A DNA stretch of 64,000 nucleotides, from positions 259,001 to 323,000 of the forward strand of contig NW_012236500.1 in assembly GCF_000787575.1 (NCBI RefSeq), read 5' to 3'. The position numbers were made by a program, and so were the translations under genes. Under the pieces are notes generated by a model. It did not search any database and was not told the DNA's origin. It saw nothing but the letters and a program-made list of their open reading frames with translations. Positions 1 through 10,480 of this stretch are shown piece by piece; the first letter of the stretch is position 1, and each line of letters starts with the position of its first letter. The DNA comes from Acytostelium subglobosum LB1 (Eukaryota > Evosea > Eumycetozoa > Acytosteliales > Acytosteliaceae).

Positions 1-1182
1 ACTGAGCTGGGTAAAGACCTGATACTGCCGCCTTTCATTCAAACATTAATCTTGTCAGGACTCAAGTCAGACATTGTCCCTGGAATCATTCCACCATCAC
101 TCACATCACTGACTCTTCTCGAGTTCAACAATTTTATCGAGCCACACTCGTTGCCCAATGACCTCAAGCACTTGGACCTTGATCCTCGTTACAATAGATT
201 GTTGGCAAGTGGATCACTGCCACAATCAATCACCAAACTATCAATTGGAATTGATTTTATACCAAGGAACGACATTTTACCAACATCACTCATTGAGCTC
301 TCTTTCCTTCCTCTATCTCCAGGGCTGCCACAAAGAACATTGTGGACATTCAATGAACCGATCGACCATTATTTCTTGCCACCCAAGCTCATGTCACTCA
401 CATTTGGCCCATCATTCAATCGGCCAATCGCACCCGGTACTCTCCCCGAGTCACTTACTTCAATCTCGTTTGGCTTTCAATTCCATCAGCCAATCGAACC
501 TGGAACTTTTCCAAACTCCATCAAGTCCATAAGGTTTGGTGAGATGTTCAACAAAGTCCTGGACATTGGAGTGTTTCCGGATTCACTGGAAAGTCTATTC
601 TTTGGACTCTACTTTAATCAACCGATTGTCCCTGGTGTACTACCTCGAGGTCTCACAACATTGCACTTTTGCTACTATTTCGAACAATATCTTTCTCCCG
701 ATACCCTTCCACCTTCGCTCACCTCGTTGGAAATTGGCATGAAAGAGGTCCATGCTGAGCTACTCCCCAAGTCAATCACAAGACTGGGCATCGAGAGGAT
801 GTTCATCCACAAATCACCAGAGGACCTCCCCAATCTCAAATATCTCAGATTGCCATCAATCAATTCTCTCGACTCGATTGGTGACAAAGTACATGTTGGC
901 GTGGTGGACTTTAACGACCCTTTAACATTGAAGATCTTATCCTGCTTTAAGATATCAATAACCAGACGACTACCATCTGTCCATGTTAAGATTGATTGTC
1001 AAGAGCTCACCAATGACCTCATCAAGATAGTGGCCAACTCATTCCCCAATGTACGAGACATCCACATTGTCTATAATCTAAAGATAGACAAAGTACTACT
1101 TCGAAGGATTGACAAGAGAATCTGCATTATGATGAGGGAACAAACTAGAGATAAACTCATCAGAATAATAGAGTTGGTCTAA
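1..1182 (+). CDS. FNIP-repeat protein, 5' truncated by window edge
   Basis: The frame is open from base 1 to the stop at 1180-1182, giving at least 393 residues, so the true start lies upstream of the window. The first two thirds are tandem units of about 22 residues with the pattern LPxSLxSLxFGxxFNxPIxPG. This is the FNIP repeat, an LRR-like unit hugely expanded in dictyostelids. The last 110 residues lack repeats and are Lys/Arg/Ile-rich, as is common at the C-terminus of these proteins. Family members often begin with an F-box-like segment; that part is not visible here. Function is unknown; protein-protein interaction, perhaps as a ubiquitin-ligase adaptor, is inference from the family. 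The 3' end faces the 3' end of the minus-strand HssA-like gene, 171 bp away. Confidence 0.9.
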   Translation, partial: TELGKDLILPPFIQTLILSGLKSDIVPGIIPPSLTSLTLLEFNNFIEPHSLPNDLKHLDLDPRYNRLLASGSLPQSITKLSIGIDFIPRNDILPTSLIELSFLPLSPGLPQRTLWTFNEPIDHYFLPPKLMSLTFGPSFNRPIAPGTLPESLTSISFGFQFHQPIEPGTFPNSIKSIRFGEMFNKVLDIGVFPDSLESLFFGLYFNQPIVPGVLPRGLTTLHFCYYFEQYLSPDTLPPSLTSLEIGMKEVHAELLPKSITRLGIERMFIHKSPEDLPNLKYLRLPSINSLDSIGDKVHVGVVDFNDPLTLKILSCFKISITRRLPSVHVKIDCQELTNDLIKIVANSFPNVRDIHIVYNLKIDKVLLRRIDKRICIMMREQTRDKLIRIIELV

Positions 1183-1233
1183 GGAGATCGATATAATAAT
1201 AGATATTATTATTATATCATGTGACTTCAAATC

Positions 1234-1245
1234 GATCACGTGATC
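1234..1245. other. 12-bp perfect palindrome containing an E-box
   Basis: GATCACGTGATC is a perfect palindrome with a central CACGTG, and CAGCTG follows at about 1252. It sits between two convergent gene ends, so a promoter role is not obvious. Confidence 0.4.
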
Positions 1246-1353
1246 ACATGTCAGCTGATCATAATCAATAATGTGATATTATAAAAAAAAACATCATTAC
1301 TAAATTAATTGTTTGGACATTAAAGGCAGAAAGGTAGTTTATATATTCGTTAA

Positions 1354-1673
1354 TTAACAACGATGGCATCCACCTCCGAGGAGACCGCCAACAAGTCCGA
1401 GGACACCTCCCAGCAATCCATTGAGGTTGAGGTTGACATCAACATCGATATCAAGACCAATACCAATGCCACCACCTCCACATCCACCGCAGGCAACTCC
1501 ATTGGCACCCTGGCCAGAAGCTCCACCAAAGTTACCAACAACGGCGCTCTTTGACATTGAAGTGGCAGACACGTTGCCCATGGAAGTAAGAGATTCTATA
1601 ATAGATATAATATGTTAGGCATTGGTAATCAAATTTGGATTGCAATTTTGGTATACATACTTAAGATAGTCAT
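1354..1673 (-). CDS. HssA/B-like small Gly/Cys-rich protein, copy 1
   Basis: Two exons on the minus strand, 1661-1673 (13 nt, encoding MTIL plus one base) and 1354-1595, with a 65-nt GT-AG intron (donor GTATGT). The product is 84 residues. It begins MTILKSLTSMGNVSATS, has a Gly/Cys cluster in the middle (ACGGCGGGG), an alternating Asp/Asn hydrophobic stretch and a Gly/Leu-rich end closing with GGCHRC. This matches the HssA/B/2C/7E family of small dictyostelid proteins, which are expressed in prestalk and late development and have unknown biochemical function. The tiny first exon followed by a short intron is typical of the family. The protein is identical to copy 2 at 2816-3135; exon 2 differs only by synonymous changes. 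The family name is an assignment by composition and gene structure. Confidence 0.85.
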
Positions 1674-1757
1674 TTTGGATTAGGTAATATTATTTGTTTG
1701 GTATTAGATACTTTGATTGATTGTTTGATGATGTTATAAATTCATACCAATTGGACC

Positions 1758-1765
1758 TATTTATA
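1758..1765 (-). promoter_or_regulatory. TATA box of HssA-like copy 1
   Basis: TATAAATA on the minus strand, ending 84 nt before the copy 1 start codon. Copy 2 has the same octamer at nearly the same spacing. Confidence 0.55.
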
Positions 1766-2720
1766 ATTATTGATGGATGAGTGTCAAGTTGCCCAAATCA
1801 AAATCACATAGATTTAGGTTGAAGTGGAACCCTGACCCCTGATACCTTATAAGATGCGTTGTTTAGTATCTCCACAGTACTGATCATTGATCATATGGTG
1901 GTGTTATTATTATAAAGTCATTCAAAGTATTGATCGATGAATATGTGGTTGATGCCAACGAGAACACGTTAATTGATTGATTGATTGATGATGTAGCCTC
2001 CTATAACAGTACCCTTTGTGTGTCTAGCCACTCTAATATCAATCAAAATCTAGATAATGATTGGACACATATTGGTTGAATGCTTCAATTGCCTCTTAAG
2101 GATAAGTTGAAGGTGTTTCTAATACTTCTCCTCTTTGTGATTGATTCATCACACTAACACCCACCACTCACAATCCAGCTCATCAATTTCCAACAGACTT
2201 TTGTTTGTGTTGAAGCGGTAGAATGTGTGATATGATTGATTGATTATCACCCCAATGATACACCCCCAGCGCCCCTAACACTTCTCACTGACATATCGTA
2301 TATCTTATCTACATCTAGTTAGATGTCAATCACTCATTCACTATATACTTTAACTCCAACGTGCTTAAACTATGATGACAGTTGATTGGAAGTTGGAATA
2401 TATTTAATTCGCACATCTACACAATCTCCCAACTCTAATCAATTAATAAAATATTAATGAAGGTGGTATCCAGTGTTGTACCCATCCAGTCATAATCTAT
2501 CATCCAATATTGATTGATTGATTGATGAGTGAGTGGGTGGATCACATGATCTTGATGTACGGTCATTTCATGGGTCAGTGGAGATGGGTAGGTGTACGAG
2601 ATTGAGATTGAATGATCAAAGTAAGTTTAATTAAATATGATAGGGTATTCAGGGGGTAGGGTATCCCTTACTTACTTTTTGATATGGCAAGTTCCAACTG
2701 GACCATCGAGGTCCCAAACA

Positions 2721-2728
2721 TATAAATA
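2721..2728 (+). promoter_or_regulatory. TATA box of HssA-like copy 2
   Basis: TATAAATA ending 87 nt before the copy 2 start codon. A weaker TATATAAAT lies at 2779-2787. Confidence 0.55.
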
Positions 2729-2815
2729 ATCGTATCCGGATACCATTATTAAATCATCAACTCAAGTTGCAAATCAAATATATAAATCTAACAAACAAAT
2801 CAATCCAATCCAAAA

Positions 2816-3135
2816 ATGACTATCCTCAGTAAGTAACATTATATCAATCATCCAATACCAACCAAGGTCTAACATTTGATATTACTTTTGTAGAATCTCT
2901 TACTTCCATGGGCAACGTGTCTGCCACTTCAATGTCAAAGAGCGCCGTTGTTGGCAACTTTGGTGGAGCTTCTGGCCAGGGTGCCAATGGAGTTGCCTGC
3001 GGTGGATGTGGAGGTGGTGGCATTGGTATTGGTTTGGATATCGATGTTGATGTCAACCTCAACCTCAATGGATTGCTGGGAGGTGTCCTCGGACTTGTTG
3101 GCGGTCTCCTCGGAGGTGGATGCCATCGTTGTTAA
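2816..3135 (+). CDS. HssA/B-like small Gly/Cys-rich protein, copy 2
   Basis: Exons 2816-2828 and 2894-3135 with a 65-nt intron (donor GTAAGT, acceptor TTGTAG). The 84-residue product is identical to that of the minus-strand copy at 1354-1673. The start codon is chosen because exon 1 plus exon 2 gives the family-typical MTIL start; the in-frame ATG at 2908 inside exon 2 would drop the conserved first nine residues. The protein has a central Gly/Cys cluster and a Leu/Gly C-terminal part ending in Cys. Biochemical role is unknown; family members are developmentally regulated in D. discoideum. Confidence 0.87.
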
Positions 3136-3612
3136 TTAATTAACAATTATCCTAATAATAAAATTGTACTCCCTCTTTCTTTAAATCATTAAATAATAAT
3201 CTTGTTCCCTGGTTTGTATTCATTTGATTAACAAGTCATTCTGTAATAAATGGGATGATGTATAAACATAACTGATAATCAAACACCAAGTTGTGAAGGC
3301 AAAATATCCATTTCGGGTGTGACGATGGTCTTTACGTCCAAGAATAGTTGACCACGACGACATTGGTATTATCTCAGTCCCAAAACCTCAGGTTTTTCAA
3401 ACAAAGTGGTAGTTGTGTTGTTGACTTCAACTTCAACATTTATTTAATTTGACACTGTCACATCAACACACAAACAGCAATTACGATAACACACAGAGAT
3501 AAAGATAATTTATATCTATTTACACATATACACACACAATCATTAAATATCAAACAGATACTTATATATATATAACTAACTAAATAAATACGTATAGATA
3601 ACATACAAAGAA
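3136..3612. other. Intergenic region
   Basis: AT-rich spacer of about 480 bp between the HssA-like gene and the RRM gene. I see TATATATATAA near 3565 and no coding signal. Confidence 0.5.
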
Positions 3613-4842
3613 ATGATGATCTACAGAGTATGTAACCCAACTCAAGTATGAATGATGAAGTTTAACAATTAGATCCTAACATTTATTATCTTGAATCCAT
3701 TATATAAATTTAGAACGAAGCAGTCTACGTTACCAACTTGTCAAAGAATGCTAATGAGAAGACTATTAGGGACTTCTTCTCATTTTGTGGAAAGATTGTA
3801 GAGTTGAGAGTAACAGAGAATAAGAATGGAGAGACTAATGATGCAGTTGTAATATTCGAAACAGAGGCTGCTGCCAAGACTGCACTGCTTCTACAGGATG
3901 CCCTAGTTAGTGATAGAGCAATTCGTGTAGTACCCTACACTGATGCTCCAGATACCCATATTCCTGCTTCAGAGTCTGCCGCTCAAGATCATAACACAAA
4001 TGACGATCAATCAACTGATACTGCACCATTGTTAACCAAGGAATCAGATAACAACAACAACAACAACAACAACAATCAAAACGACTTTGAGAAGGTATGT
4101 CTTTGATCATCACAATCAGCTTCAAGTTCAATCAACTAATCATTATTCATTCATATTCTAGTCATTGACCAGCGCGTTTGCTTCTATCTTTGCTGCTGGC
4201 TATAGTGTTGGACAAGAGGTTGCAGCAAAGGCTAAGCAGATTGATGAGGAGAACTTGATCTCGTTGAAGCTCAAGGTTGGCGCAGAGAACCTTAAGGTCA
4301 AGGCCAACGAACTGGACAGCAAGCTACAATTGAGCGAGAAGACCACCGCTGTCAAGGTGGCCGTCACTGAGAAGGCAAAGGATCTGAACATCTCCGAGAA
4401 TGCCTCGGCCATCAAGTCCACCGTGGTCGAGAACCTTACAGCCATCGACGAGCGTCTCCAGTTGTCTGATATGTTCAAGTCAGCCACCGATCTTATCTCC
4501 CAGCACATCATGTCGTTGGCCGCCAGAGCACAGCAGAATCCCACCATCTCCAAGGGTGTGGAGATGGTTGGCAACATTGGCACTGGCATCAAGGACACTG
4601 CAAACAACATCTCGCAGACCGTTGAGAACCAGTTCGCCGTGCTCTCCACCGAGACCAACCGCATCGTCGAGGAGAAGCAGCGTGAGAAGCAGGAGAGCCA
4701 AGGTGAGTCACAGCCATTGCTCAATGGCGAGGATCAACCAACATCAGCCATCAACGCCGAGGTCGAAGAGCATGCCACTGAGGAACAACCAGCACCAGTT
4801 TCAACCACACAGACAGTGACTCCACAGCCAAGCCTATTGTAA
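3613..4842 (+). CDS. RRM protein of the Vip1/BPA1 type
   Basis: Three exons: 3613-3627 (a 15-nt micro-exon, MMIYR), 3714-4094 and 4162-4842, all joined in phase 0; 358 residues. Exon 2 opens with the RRM: RNP2-like VYVTNLS, then helix residues KTIRDFFSFCGKIVEL, and a degenerate RNP1 around DAVVIFE. An acidic, Asn-run linker follows. The long C-terminal part is amphipathic and helical (repeating KAKxL and VAVTEKAKDL units, then a segment rich in Ala/Ile/Thr) with a Glu/Gln/Thr-rich tail. One N-terminal RRM followed by a helical region of this length fits the fungal Vip1 and plant BPA1 family. The RNA target is unknown. The upstream splice is needed because without it RNP2 loses its start codon. 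The 3' end converges on wee1, 164 bp away. Confidence 0.8.
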
Positions 4843-5006
4843 TATATTATGTATCATCAGCCAAAGCCAGTCTAGACTAGCTTGGCTGAACTAATAAATG
4901 ACTCTCAATGTTTATTGTAAGTTCTATCTCTCCTTTGTATCTTGGAACATCTGTGGCGGGAAGTGGATGGGCAGCGGAGGATTAGTATTGGCGAGTGAAG
5001 GCCGCG

Positions 5007-6960
5007 TCATGAGGTGTTACGATTACTTACACTTAGCAGATTACGTGGCGACATGGTCAAGTCCTCCTGAGTGTCCATGCTCCTTCGAATGGCGCACACC
5101 TTTTGTGATGAACCTCCATCATTCGAATCCTGTAGCACTCTCTTCATACTCTTTAGTGATGTCTTTTGTACCATTGTCTGTTGTTGTTGTTGTGTCTGTT
5201 GTTGTTGTGCTTGTGGCTGATAATATGGTATACCACCAGTGCTCTCATGCATTGATATATCACCTCCACTACTACTACTTAGATTTAGATTGTTGTTGGT
5301 GTACTTTGGTATAAAGTTGCCTTTGGATATTGTCGGTGAGAAGTTATTGCCGCTGCTCCTAAGCTGATCCTCAGGCGAGTGTATATGCATTGGATTTGGT
5401 AACATCGATAGTAGTGTTGAGTTGGTTGAGTCGGGCTGTACATTGACATAATCGTTAGTATCCAGATCAATCATTCAATCACTTCAACTTCACATAACTT
5501 ACATTGTTGTTTCGTTGTTGTAGTAGGTTTGTGATTATGGGAATTGTGAACAACTGTTCCAGTGTCAATCGCTCAGTTATATTGGTTCTCATCATGGCTA
5601 GGATGCATTGGTACAGGGTACCAGAGTACTTGGTCTCGTCCAGGAACTCGTAGGCTCGGTCGCTACGAAGCTGCTCCCAGAGTGGACCATTGGAGGGCAT
5701 CTCCTTGCCGGTGATCATCTCGAAAAACGTCACGCCAATCGAGAAGACGTCCGATGGCTTGCCAATCTGCTTCTTGTCGTTGAGGAACTCGATGGCCAGG
5801 TATCTGCAGTCGCCTTCGATAAAGTCAAAATATACATCGTCCTCGTCAATACTCAGGTTGTTGCTGTCCTTGTCGCCGCCATCACTTGATATGCTAGTGT
5901 TGAGCTTTGTATCGCCAGATGCATCCTTTTGAGGTTGTTGTTGTTGTTGCGGCTGCTCGACAAGTTGCACGGCCATGCCAAAGTCGCCAATCTTGAGACG
6001 ACCATGTGATGATATGAAGAGGTTCTCGGGCTTGATGTCCAGGTGCAGCATGTTGGCCTGGTGGATGTGTTGCACACCGAGACAGCAGTCGAGGAGCAGG
6101 TTCCAAACGAGCTCCTCAGGCAGCACGGTGGCCTCGTCGACCATGTCCAACAGATCCTTAAGTGTGCCTCGCTCGCACAGCTCCGTCTGAATGTACAGGA
6201 TGCCGGCCTGCTCCCAGCAATTGTAATACTGTACAATGTTGTTGTGTGGCGCCAGCGAGGTGGCGTTCTTCACCTCCAGTATCGCTCGGTCGCGCTCCTG
6301 ATAGCCTCTGAACTGATGTCTCGCCTGCTTCACAGCGTATAACTTCCTGTCTTGCTTTGACTGCGTCTTGTACACGTCTGAGAATGATCCGCTGCCTAGT
6401 CGTGCCACGATCTCAAAGTTGTGATCAAACACTGATCCGATGCGTTGTTCGCTGCTGCTGCTACTGCTGCTGTTACTGTTCAAACTGCTAAAGAGTCCTA
6501 CGGACAGAGTTGCTGGGGAGGGCTCTGAAGCGGTGGGTGGCGGCACGACCACGGGCGATGACAATGCGAGATGGTGCACGGTGGGAACGTTCGAGTTGAA
6601 TGACATGACGCGACTGGCTGGAGTGAGCTTGAGTGGCGGCGAGGGACATCGTGGGGTATGCGACACATTCTTCTTCTTCTCGCTGAATAGATGCACGTCA
6701 AAGACGAACTGCTCGGGGGTAGGTCGTGATGCAGATGATGGTGGCGGCATCTCCCTTATGAGAGCTGGTGTCTGAAACACGAAATCATCAATATTATCAT
6801 CATCTTCATCATCATAATCGCTATCAACAAATGTCGTAACCTTCTTCTTCTTCTTTGAAGTTGTCATTGAACTGCCTATCAATACATGACTCGCGCTATT
6901 ATTATTATCTTTGCCAGGTGTTGAAGGTGGCGTGAGTGCACCGCTCTTGCTGTTGTCCAT
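5007..6960 (-). CDS. wee1: Wee1-family cell-cycle protein kinase
   Basis: Two exons, 5503-6960 and 5007-5435, phase 0, with a 67-nt intron (donor GTAAGT, TACTAACG branch-like site); 628 residues. The first 170 residues are disordered, with a Lys run and an acidic Asp run. The kinase domain runs from about 180 to 480: glycine loop GSGSFSDVYK, catalytic Lys in YAVKQ, HLDIKPEN catalytic loop and GDFG. The EGDCRYLAIE sequence after the activation segment is diagnostic of Wee1/Myt1 rather than ordinary Ser/Thr kinases. Wee1 kinases phosphorylate the inhibitory Tyr of CDK1 and delay mitosis. There is a Gln-run insert after the DFG motif. The C-terminal 140 residues are Ser/Gln-rich. No membrane segment is seen, so Wee1 is favoured over Myt1. 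Exon 2 is supported by frame and codon use only. Confidence 0.9.
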
Positions 6961-7183
6961 ATAAGTTGATGTCTGTATTCTGTATGTATGTATGTATGTT
7001 GTTTAATATATATATATAATTATGTATATATGTGTATTATCTGTATGAATGTATCTGTTCAGTTTTGGATGAATGCATGAATGAAGTGCTAAACTTGAAA
7101 AAAAACTGATCTTTTTGATGCATCTACAACTTCCTAAAAAGGCTTGGACCATCATCCATTCAAACAAATAATAATAGTGATAA

Positions 7184-8734
7184 ATGTCTTTATTAAATAG
7201 ATATATATATCAACAGATATTAGAGTTGATTTGGAATGAGACTTCTAGGTGTCCATCACCTTGGGATATCTCCGACAGCCCACCAATGAACAATGGTCTA
7301 TTGATACATATTGTGGAGTGGCGCTTCGTCTCTAAGGAGTTCTACCAAATTGTCCATTCACTCAATAGACACTTGATGTCAGACCATCTACCAAAGTTAA
7401 AGAGAATGACAACACAGCCATTCACATTTCTAATCGAACAGCACACCATGCCAACATGTTGCCAACACCCCTATGTCAGTCATCTGCGTACACTTGAGCT
7501 GTGGAGCGAAGAGAACTGGTATTATCTCAAGAGTATCGACCTGCCACTCATTCAAAGTGCACTCCCCACGATGTTCACAACGATTACGTCGCCCATTGAT
7601 GGCGGCTCACAACAAGTGTTCTTGGAACACCTGTCCACTCGTCATGATGCCGTCGATGGCGCGCACTTCCTACTGGTCGATCTCAATGTTGCTGTTGAGA
7701 AGTTGAGCATTACATTGTTCGATCCAATTGGAGACAATGAGGATTACTTTGATTATTATCAACTTGATGACGATTGCAACCCTCCCGAGATCCCTGGCAC
7801 TCCATTCACATTGTTAAACGCTATTGGATCAAAGGGTACAATACGCCAACTATCAATCCAGATTGCTGTATTGGAGGATCACAGTGATGATGATGATATC
7901 GAACTCTTCTCATTCTTTGCCAAGTTGTTCTCTCCTCAATTCAACACTCTGACGTATCTGAGTCTTGAGTCAGCCTCGGACGCCTATGGTACATTGTCTA
8001 CGCTGTCCATTTTCTTAAGCCAATCGGCACCATTCTTCTTTCGAAGACTTTCATCTCTGTCATCCTTACGTGAGCTCTCACTCATTGTCAACTTGCTCAA
8101 CTTGGATGAAGAACAATATGAGCGTAGCCTGTTAGAGTATCTTATGGACAATGTGAAGCAACCTCAATTGACATCGATATGGCTCCACTACAATGTCAAC
8201 AAAGACATAGTCACCTATCTTCTTCAGAACCCTCGCTCCAAGTTCAAACGAATAAGACTTGGTCAATCGGACCCAATGCCAGTGACCAACAAGTTAGACT
8301 TCTTGCGCATCAATCAGAGCTGGAATCAAATTAACAGTGAAGCATTGGCATCGCTAACCAACGTCAACTCGCTGTCATTGCCCGTCATGGACCATCCTTC
8401 CGATTTATGCTCGTTACTTAAATCGCATGGTACAATCCAGTCAATTGTCATCTCGACCCAACAGTGTAGCGACGAGCTGGTAGATGCCATAAGTGCCTGT
8501 CCCTCACTCCAATATCTGTACATCAATGTTTACATTGAACACCAACAGTCATCGATCATTGAGGCTTGGATGGAGAAGCTAAAGAAAGCCATTGACATCC
8601 ATCCAAACATTCGCAACAAGACCTCATTCCTCTCTGGATTTCATGTTCACAATCAATCATGCCCTACTCCGTTTTGTGTGGCACTCGCAGAGTATGGAGT
8701 TATTGGCAGCATCGCGGACTATACTCTGTCTTGA
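7184..8734 (+). CDS. Dictyostelid F-box/LRR-like protein
   Basis: Single-exon ORF of 516 residues. The N-terminus (LNRYIYQQILELIWNE, then a WRFVSKEFYQIV segment) resembles the degenerate F-box-like start seen in many dictyostelid FNIP and LRR proteins. The rest contains irregular leucine-rich stretches such as LTYLSLES, LRELSLIVNLL and VNSLSLPV, spaced like LRR strands but without canonical FNIP units. A role as a substrate-binding adaptor of an SCF-type ubiquitin ligase is possible but inferred only. It could equally be a lineage-specific protein of unknown function. It is the only gene in the 6.96-8.77 kb gap, and its stop lies 38 bp from the convergent gene's stop. Confidence 0.75.
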   Translation: MSLLNRYIYQQILELIWNETSRCPSPWDISDSPPMNNGLLIHIVEWRFVSKEFYQIVHSLNRHLMSDHLPKLKRMTTQPFTFLIEQHTMPTCCQHPYVSHLRTLELWSEENWYYLKSIDLPLIQSALPTMFTTITSPIDGGSQQVFLEHLSTRHDAVDGAHFLLVDLNVAVEKLSITLFDPIGDNEDYFDYYQLDDDCNPPEIPGTPFTLLNAIGSKGTIRQLSIQIAVLEDHSDDDDIELFSFFAKLFSPQFNTLTYLSLESASDAYGTLSTLSIFLSQSAPFFFRRLSSLSSLRELSLIVNLLNLDEEQYERSLLEYLMDNVKQPQLTSIWLHYNVNKDIVTYLLQNPRSKFKRIRLGQSDPMPVTNKLDFLRINQSWNQINSEALASLTNVNSLSLPVMDHPSDLCSLLKSHGTIQSIVISTQQCSDELVDAISACPSLQYLYINVYIEHQQSSIIEAWMEKLKKAIDIHPNIRNKTSFLSGFHVHNQSCPTPFCVALAEYGVIGSIADYTLS

Positions 8735-8772
8735 TGCATTGATTAAAAGTAGTCATTCATTCATTGCGCTTT

Positions 8773-9783
8773 TTAATCTGTGCTGGTGGCTGTTGCCTCC
8801 TCGCCTTCCTTTGGATCATTTTCCTTCATCTCTGGATGTAATGATGGTGCCTTGTTCTCAATTGAATTGATCAAGTCTCTGATTTCGCTGTTGATTGGCT
8901 TAAATTCGGCCTCGGTCTTCTTGAGTGACTCTAGCAAGGCTTCACGCTGCTCTGCTGAAAGTGTTCTGTACAACATTGATGTCTTGTGCGCGACGGCGGC
9001 ACAGTGGTACTCCTTGTCATTGACAAGATCGGAAATGTAGAATGCCTCGTCGAATGCCTCCATGGCAATGTCCACCACTTCGTTGTCCTTGGCCGATATC
9101 AATGGATTGGACAACGAGCCGACATAGATGGCCAGCTTGAACAGCGGTGCCTTTTGCATTCGGATAAAGTTGTCGCGGGGGAATTGTGGTTGTTGCTTGA
9201 GCCAGAGATACTGCTCCCATGCATTGATGTGCAGCTTCATGTAGGCATCGCTGTCATCCTTTTGAATCGAATAGATACGGTCGCGGTCCTGATAGATATA
9301 GTCCAACTTCTTAAAGTAGGCATTGAGCAATGCCATTGTCTTGGGCACGGTCTTGTCGAACTGACATGCCTTGGCAATGACCTCGATCTCTGCGTCGTAC
9401 TGTCCAGTGCGGCTAAAGATGTTTGTAAGCAGCTCGAGAATCCTGCCATCTAATGCCTTGTCGCCCAGAGCACGAGCAGAGTTGCGTGCTTCGTTGAGCT
9501 CTTGCAGCTGTGTCTCGTATGTCTCGATCTCTGTTGCCTCTGGCTTGCCGGCCAGCTCGCAGAACTGAGCGAATGCGTAGAACTCTGTTGACAGAGCTTT
9601 GCCATGCTCCATTGACAACTGATCACTCAGTGACTTTGATTCCTTTGACAACTCTTTCAGCTTCTCAACAGCCTGTCCATAAGTCTGACCCGAAGGATTC
9701 AATGTCTTTATATTATTACGCAATGTCAATGCATTGTTTAACAATTCTTTCAGCTTCAATTTATCAGCATCACTAGTACTCAT
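8773..9783 (-). CDS. Unrecognised conserved-looking helical protein
   Basis: Single exon, 336 residues, start at the first ATG of the frame. I do not recognise a family. The sequence is almost entirely helical and charged, with a coiled-coil-like N-terminus (about 1-60: LKELLNNALTLRNNIK, LKELSKESKSLSDQL), then Ala-rich helices with Tyr/Phe-Ala patterns reminiscent of TPR or 14-3-3-like helical bundles (FYAFAQFCELAG, LLTNIFSRTGQYDAEIEV). The C-terminus is acidic. There is no signal peptide, no membrane segment and no homopolymer run, which is unusual for this genome and suggests a compact folded cytosolic protein. Codon use is strong and G/C-ending, suggesting good expression. The function is unknown. 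Confidence 0.8.
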   Translation of the reverse strand: MSTSDADKLKLKELLNNALTLRNNIKTLNPSGQTYGQAVEKLKELSKESKSLSDQLSMEHGKALSTEFYAFAQFCELAGKPEATEIETYETQLQELNEARNSARALGDKALDGRILELLTNIFSRTGQYDAEIEVIAKACQFDKTVPKTMALLNAYFKKLDYIYQDRDRIYSIQKDDSDAYMKLHINAWEQYLWLKQQPQFPRDNFIRMQKAPLFKLAIYVGSLSNPLISAKDNEVVDIAMEAFDEAFYISDLVNDKEYHCAAVAHKTSMLYRTLSAEQREALLESLKKTEAEFKPINSEIRDLINSIENKAPSLHPEMKENDPKEGEEATATSTD

Positions 9784-10480
9784 TATTTATCTATTATCTG
9801 TTTGTTATTATTATTACAATGTGATTATAATGAATGAATGGACAAAGAATATGAAGGTGAACTTGAGCATGCAATGAGTGAAATTGTTTTAAAACATGAT
9901 TAGTGATCTGAAGTCCTAAGAAAGGCTACTTCTCTCAATCATTAACCTCGCAAATCTGTATCTCTATGTTTGGTATCAACACATAACTTATCTGTGTTGT
10001 GTTTGTGTGTATCTTTATGTTGTGTGTGTGTGTGTTAGAGTATATCATCCAACTCAACTCAACTCATCTTTAGATGTGAACAATACATACCCCCAATGAA
10101 TGAATGATGTAGTACATCTTAGATGATGGAATGTGAAGGCACACCTTCAATCAATCATTCAATCAATCACCCATCACCCATTCACTCATACATCCAACCA
10201 GCTGCACCGTAACAACATCATAAATATTAATATTAATATTCATATTGCGCCTGCTGCGATATGATACGGAAAGAAGAAGAAGAAGAGGGTAGGTAAGCAA
10301 AGGATGTCCAGGAGGATGGCGATGGTGACGAGGCTATTACTGACGCCAATACCATTAGGATATTCCTTGTTGTTGTTGTTGTAATCTTAGAAATAATAGT
10401 ATTATTTAATAGACAGACAATGGTTAGACATAGGTCAAGGAAGGGACATAGTTATATAGATAGATAGATAGATAGAGATA
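9784..10480. other. Intergenic region with microsatellites
   Basis: About 700 bp. It contains a GT-rich run near 10005-10035, ATTCAATCAATC runs at about 10145-10170, a GAAGAA run at about 10270, a TTGTTG run at 10368-10382 and a GATA run at 10459-10476 directly before the receptor start codon. No gene seen. Confidence 0.5.

Larger units (their letters stand above)
1674..2815. other. Shared divergent upstream region of the two HssA-like genes
   Basis: About 1.1 kb with no supportable ORF. It must hold both promoters. It is AT-rich with several GATTGATTGATT runs (about 1975-1990, 2240, 2510-2525). Unlike the two exon-2 arms it is not visibly an inverted repeat, apart from the matching TATAAATA boxes. 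Confidence 0.6.

Noticed and set aside
4898-5314. 138-aa plus-strand ORF
   Set aside because: It overlaps the wee1 3' exon in antisense. The Val-rich stretch is the mirror of the Gln run.
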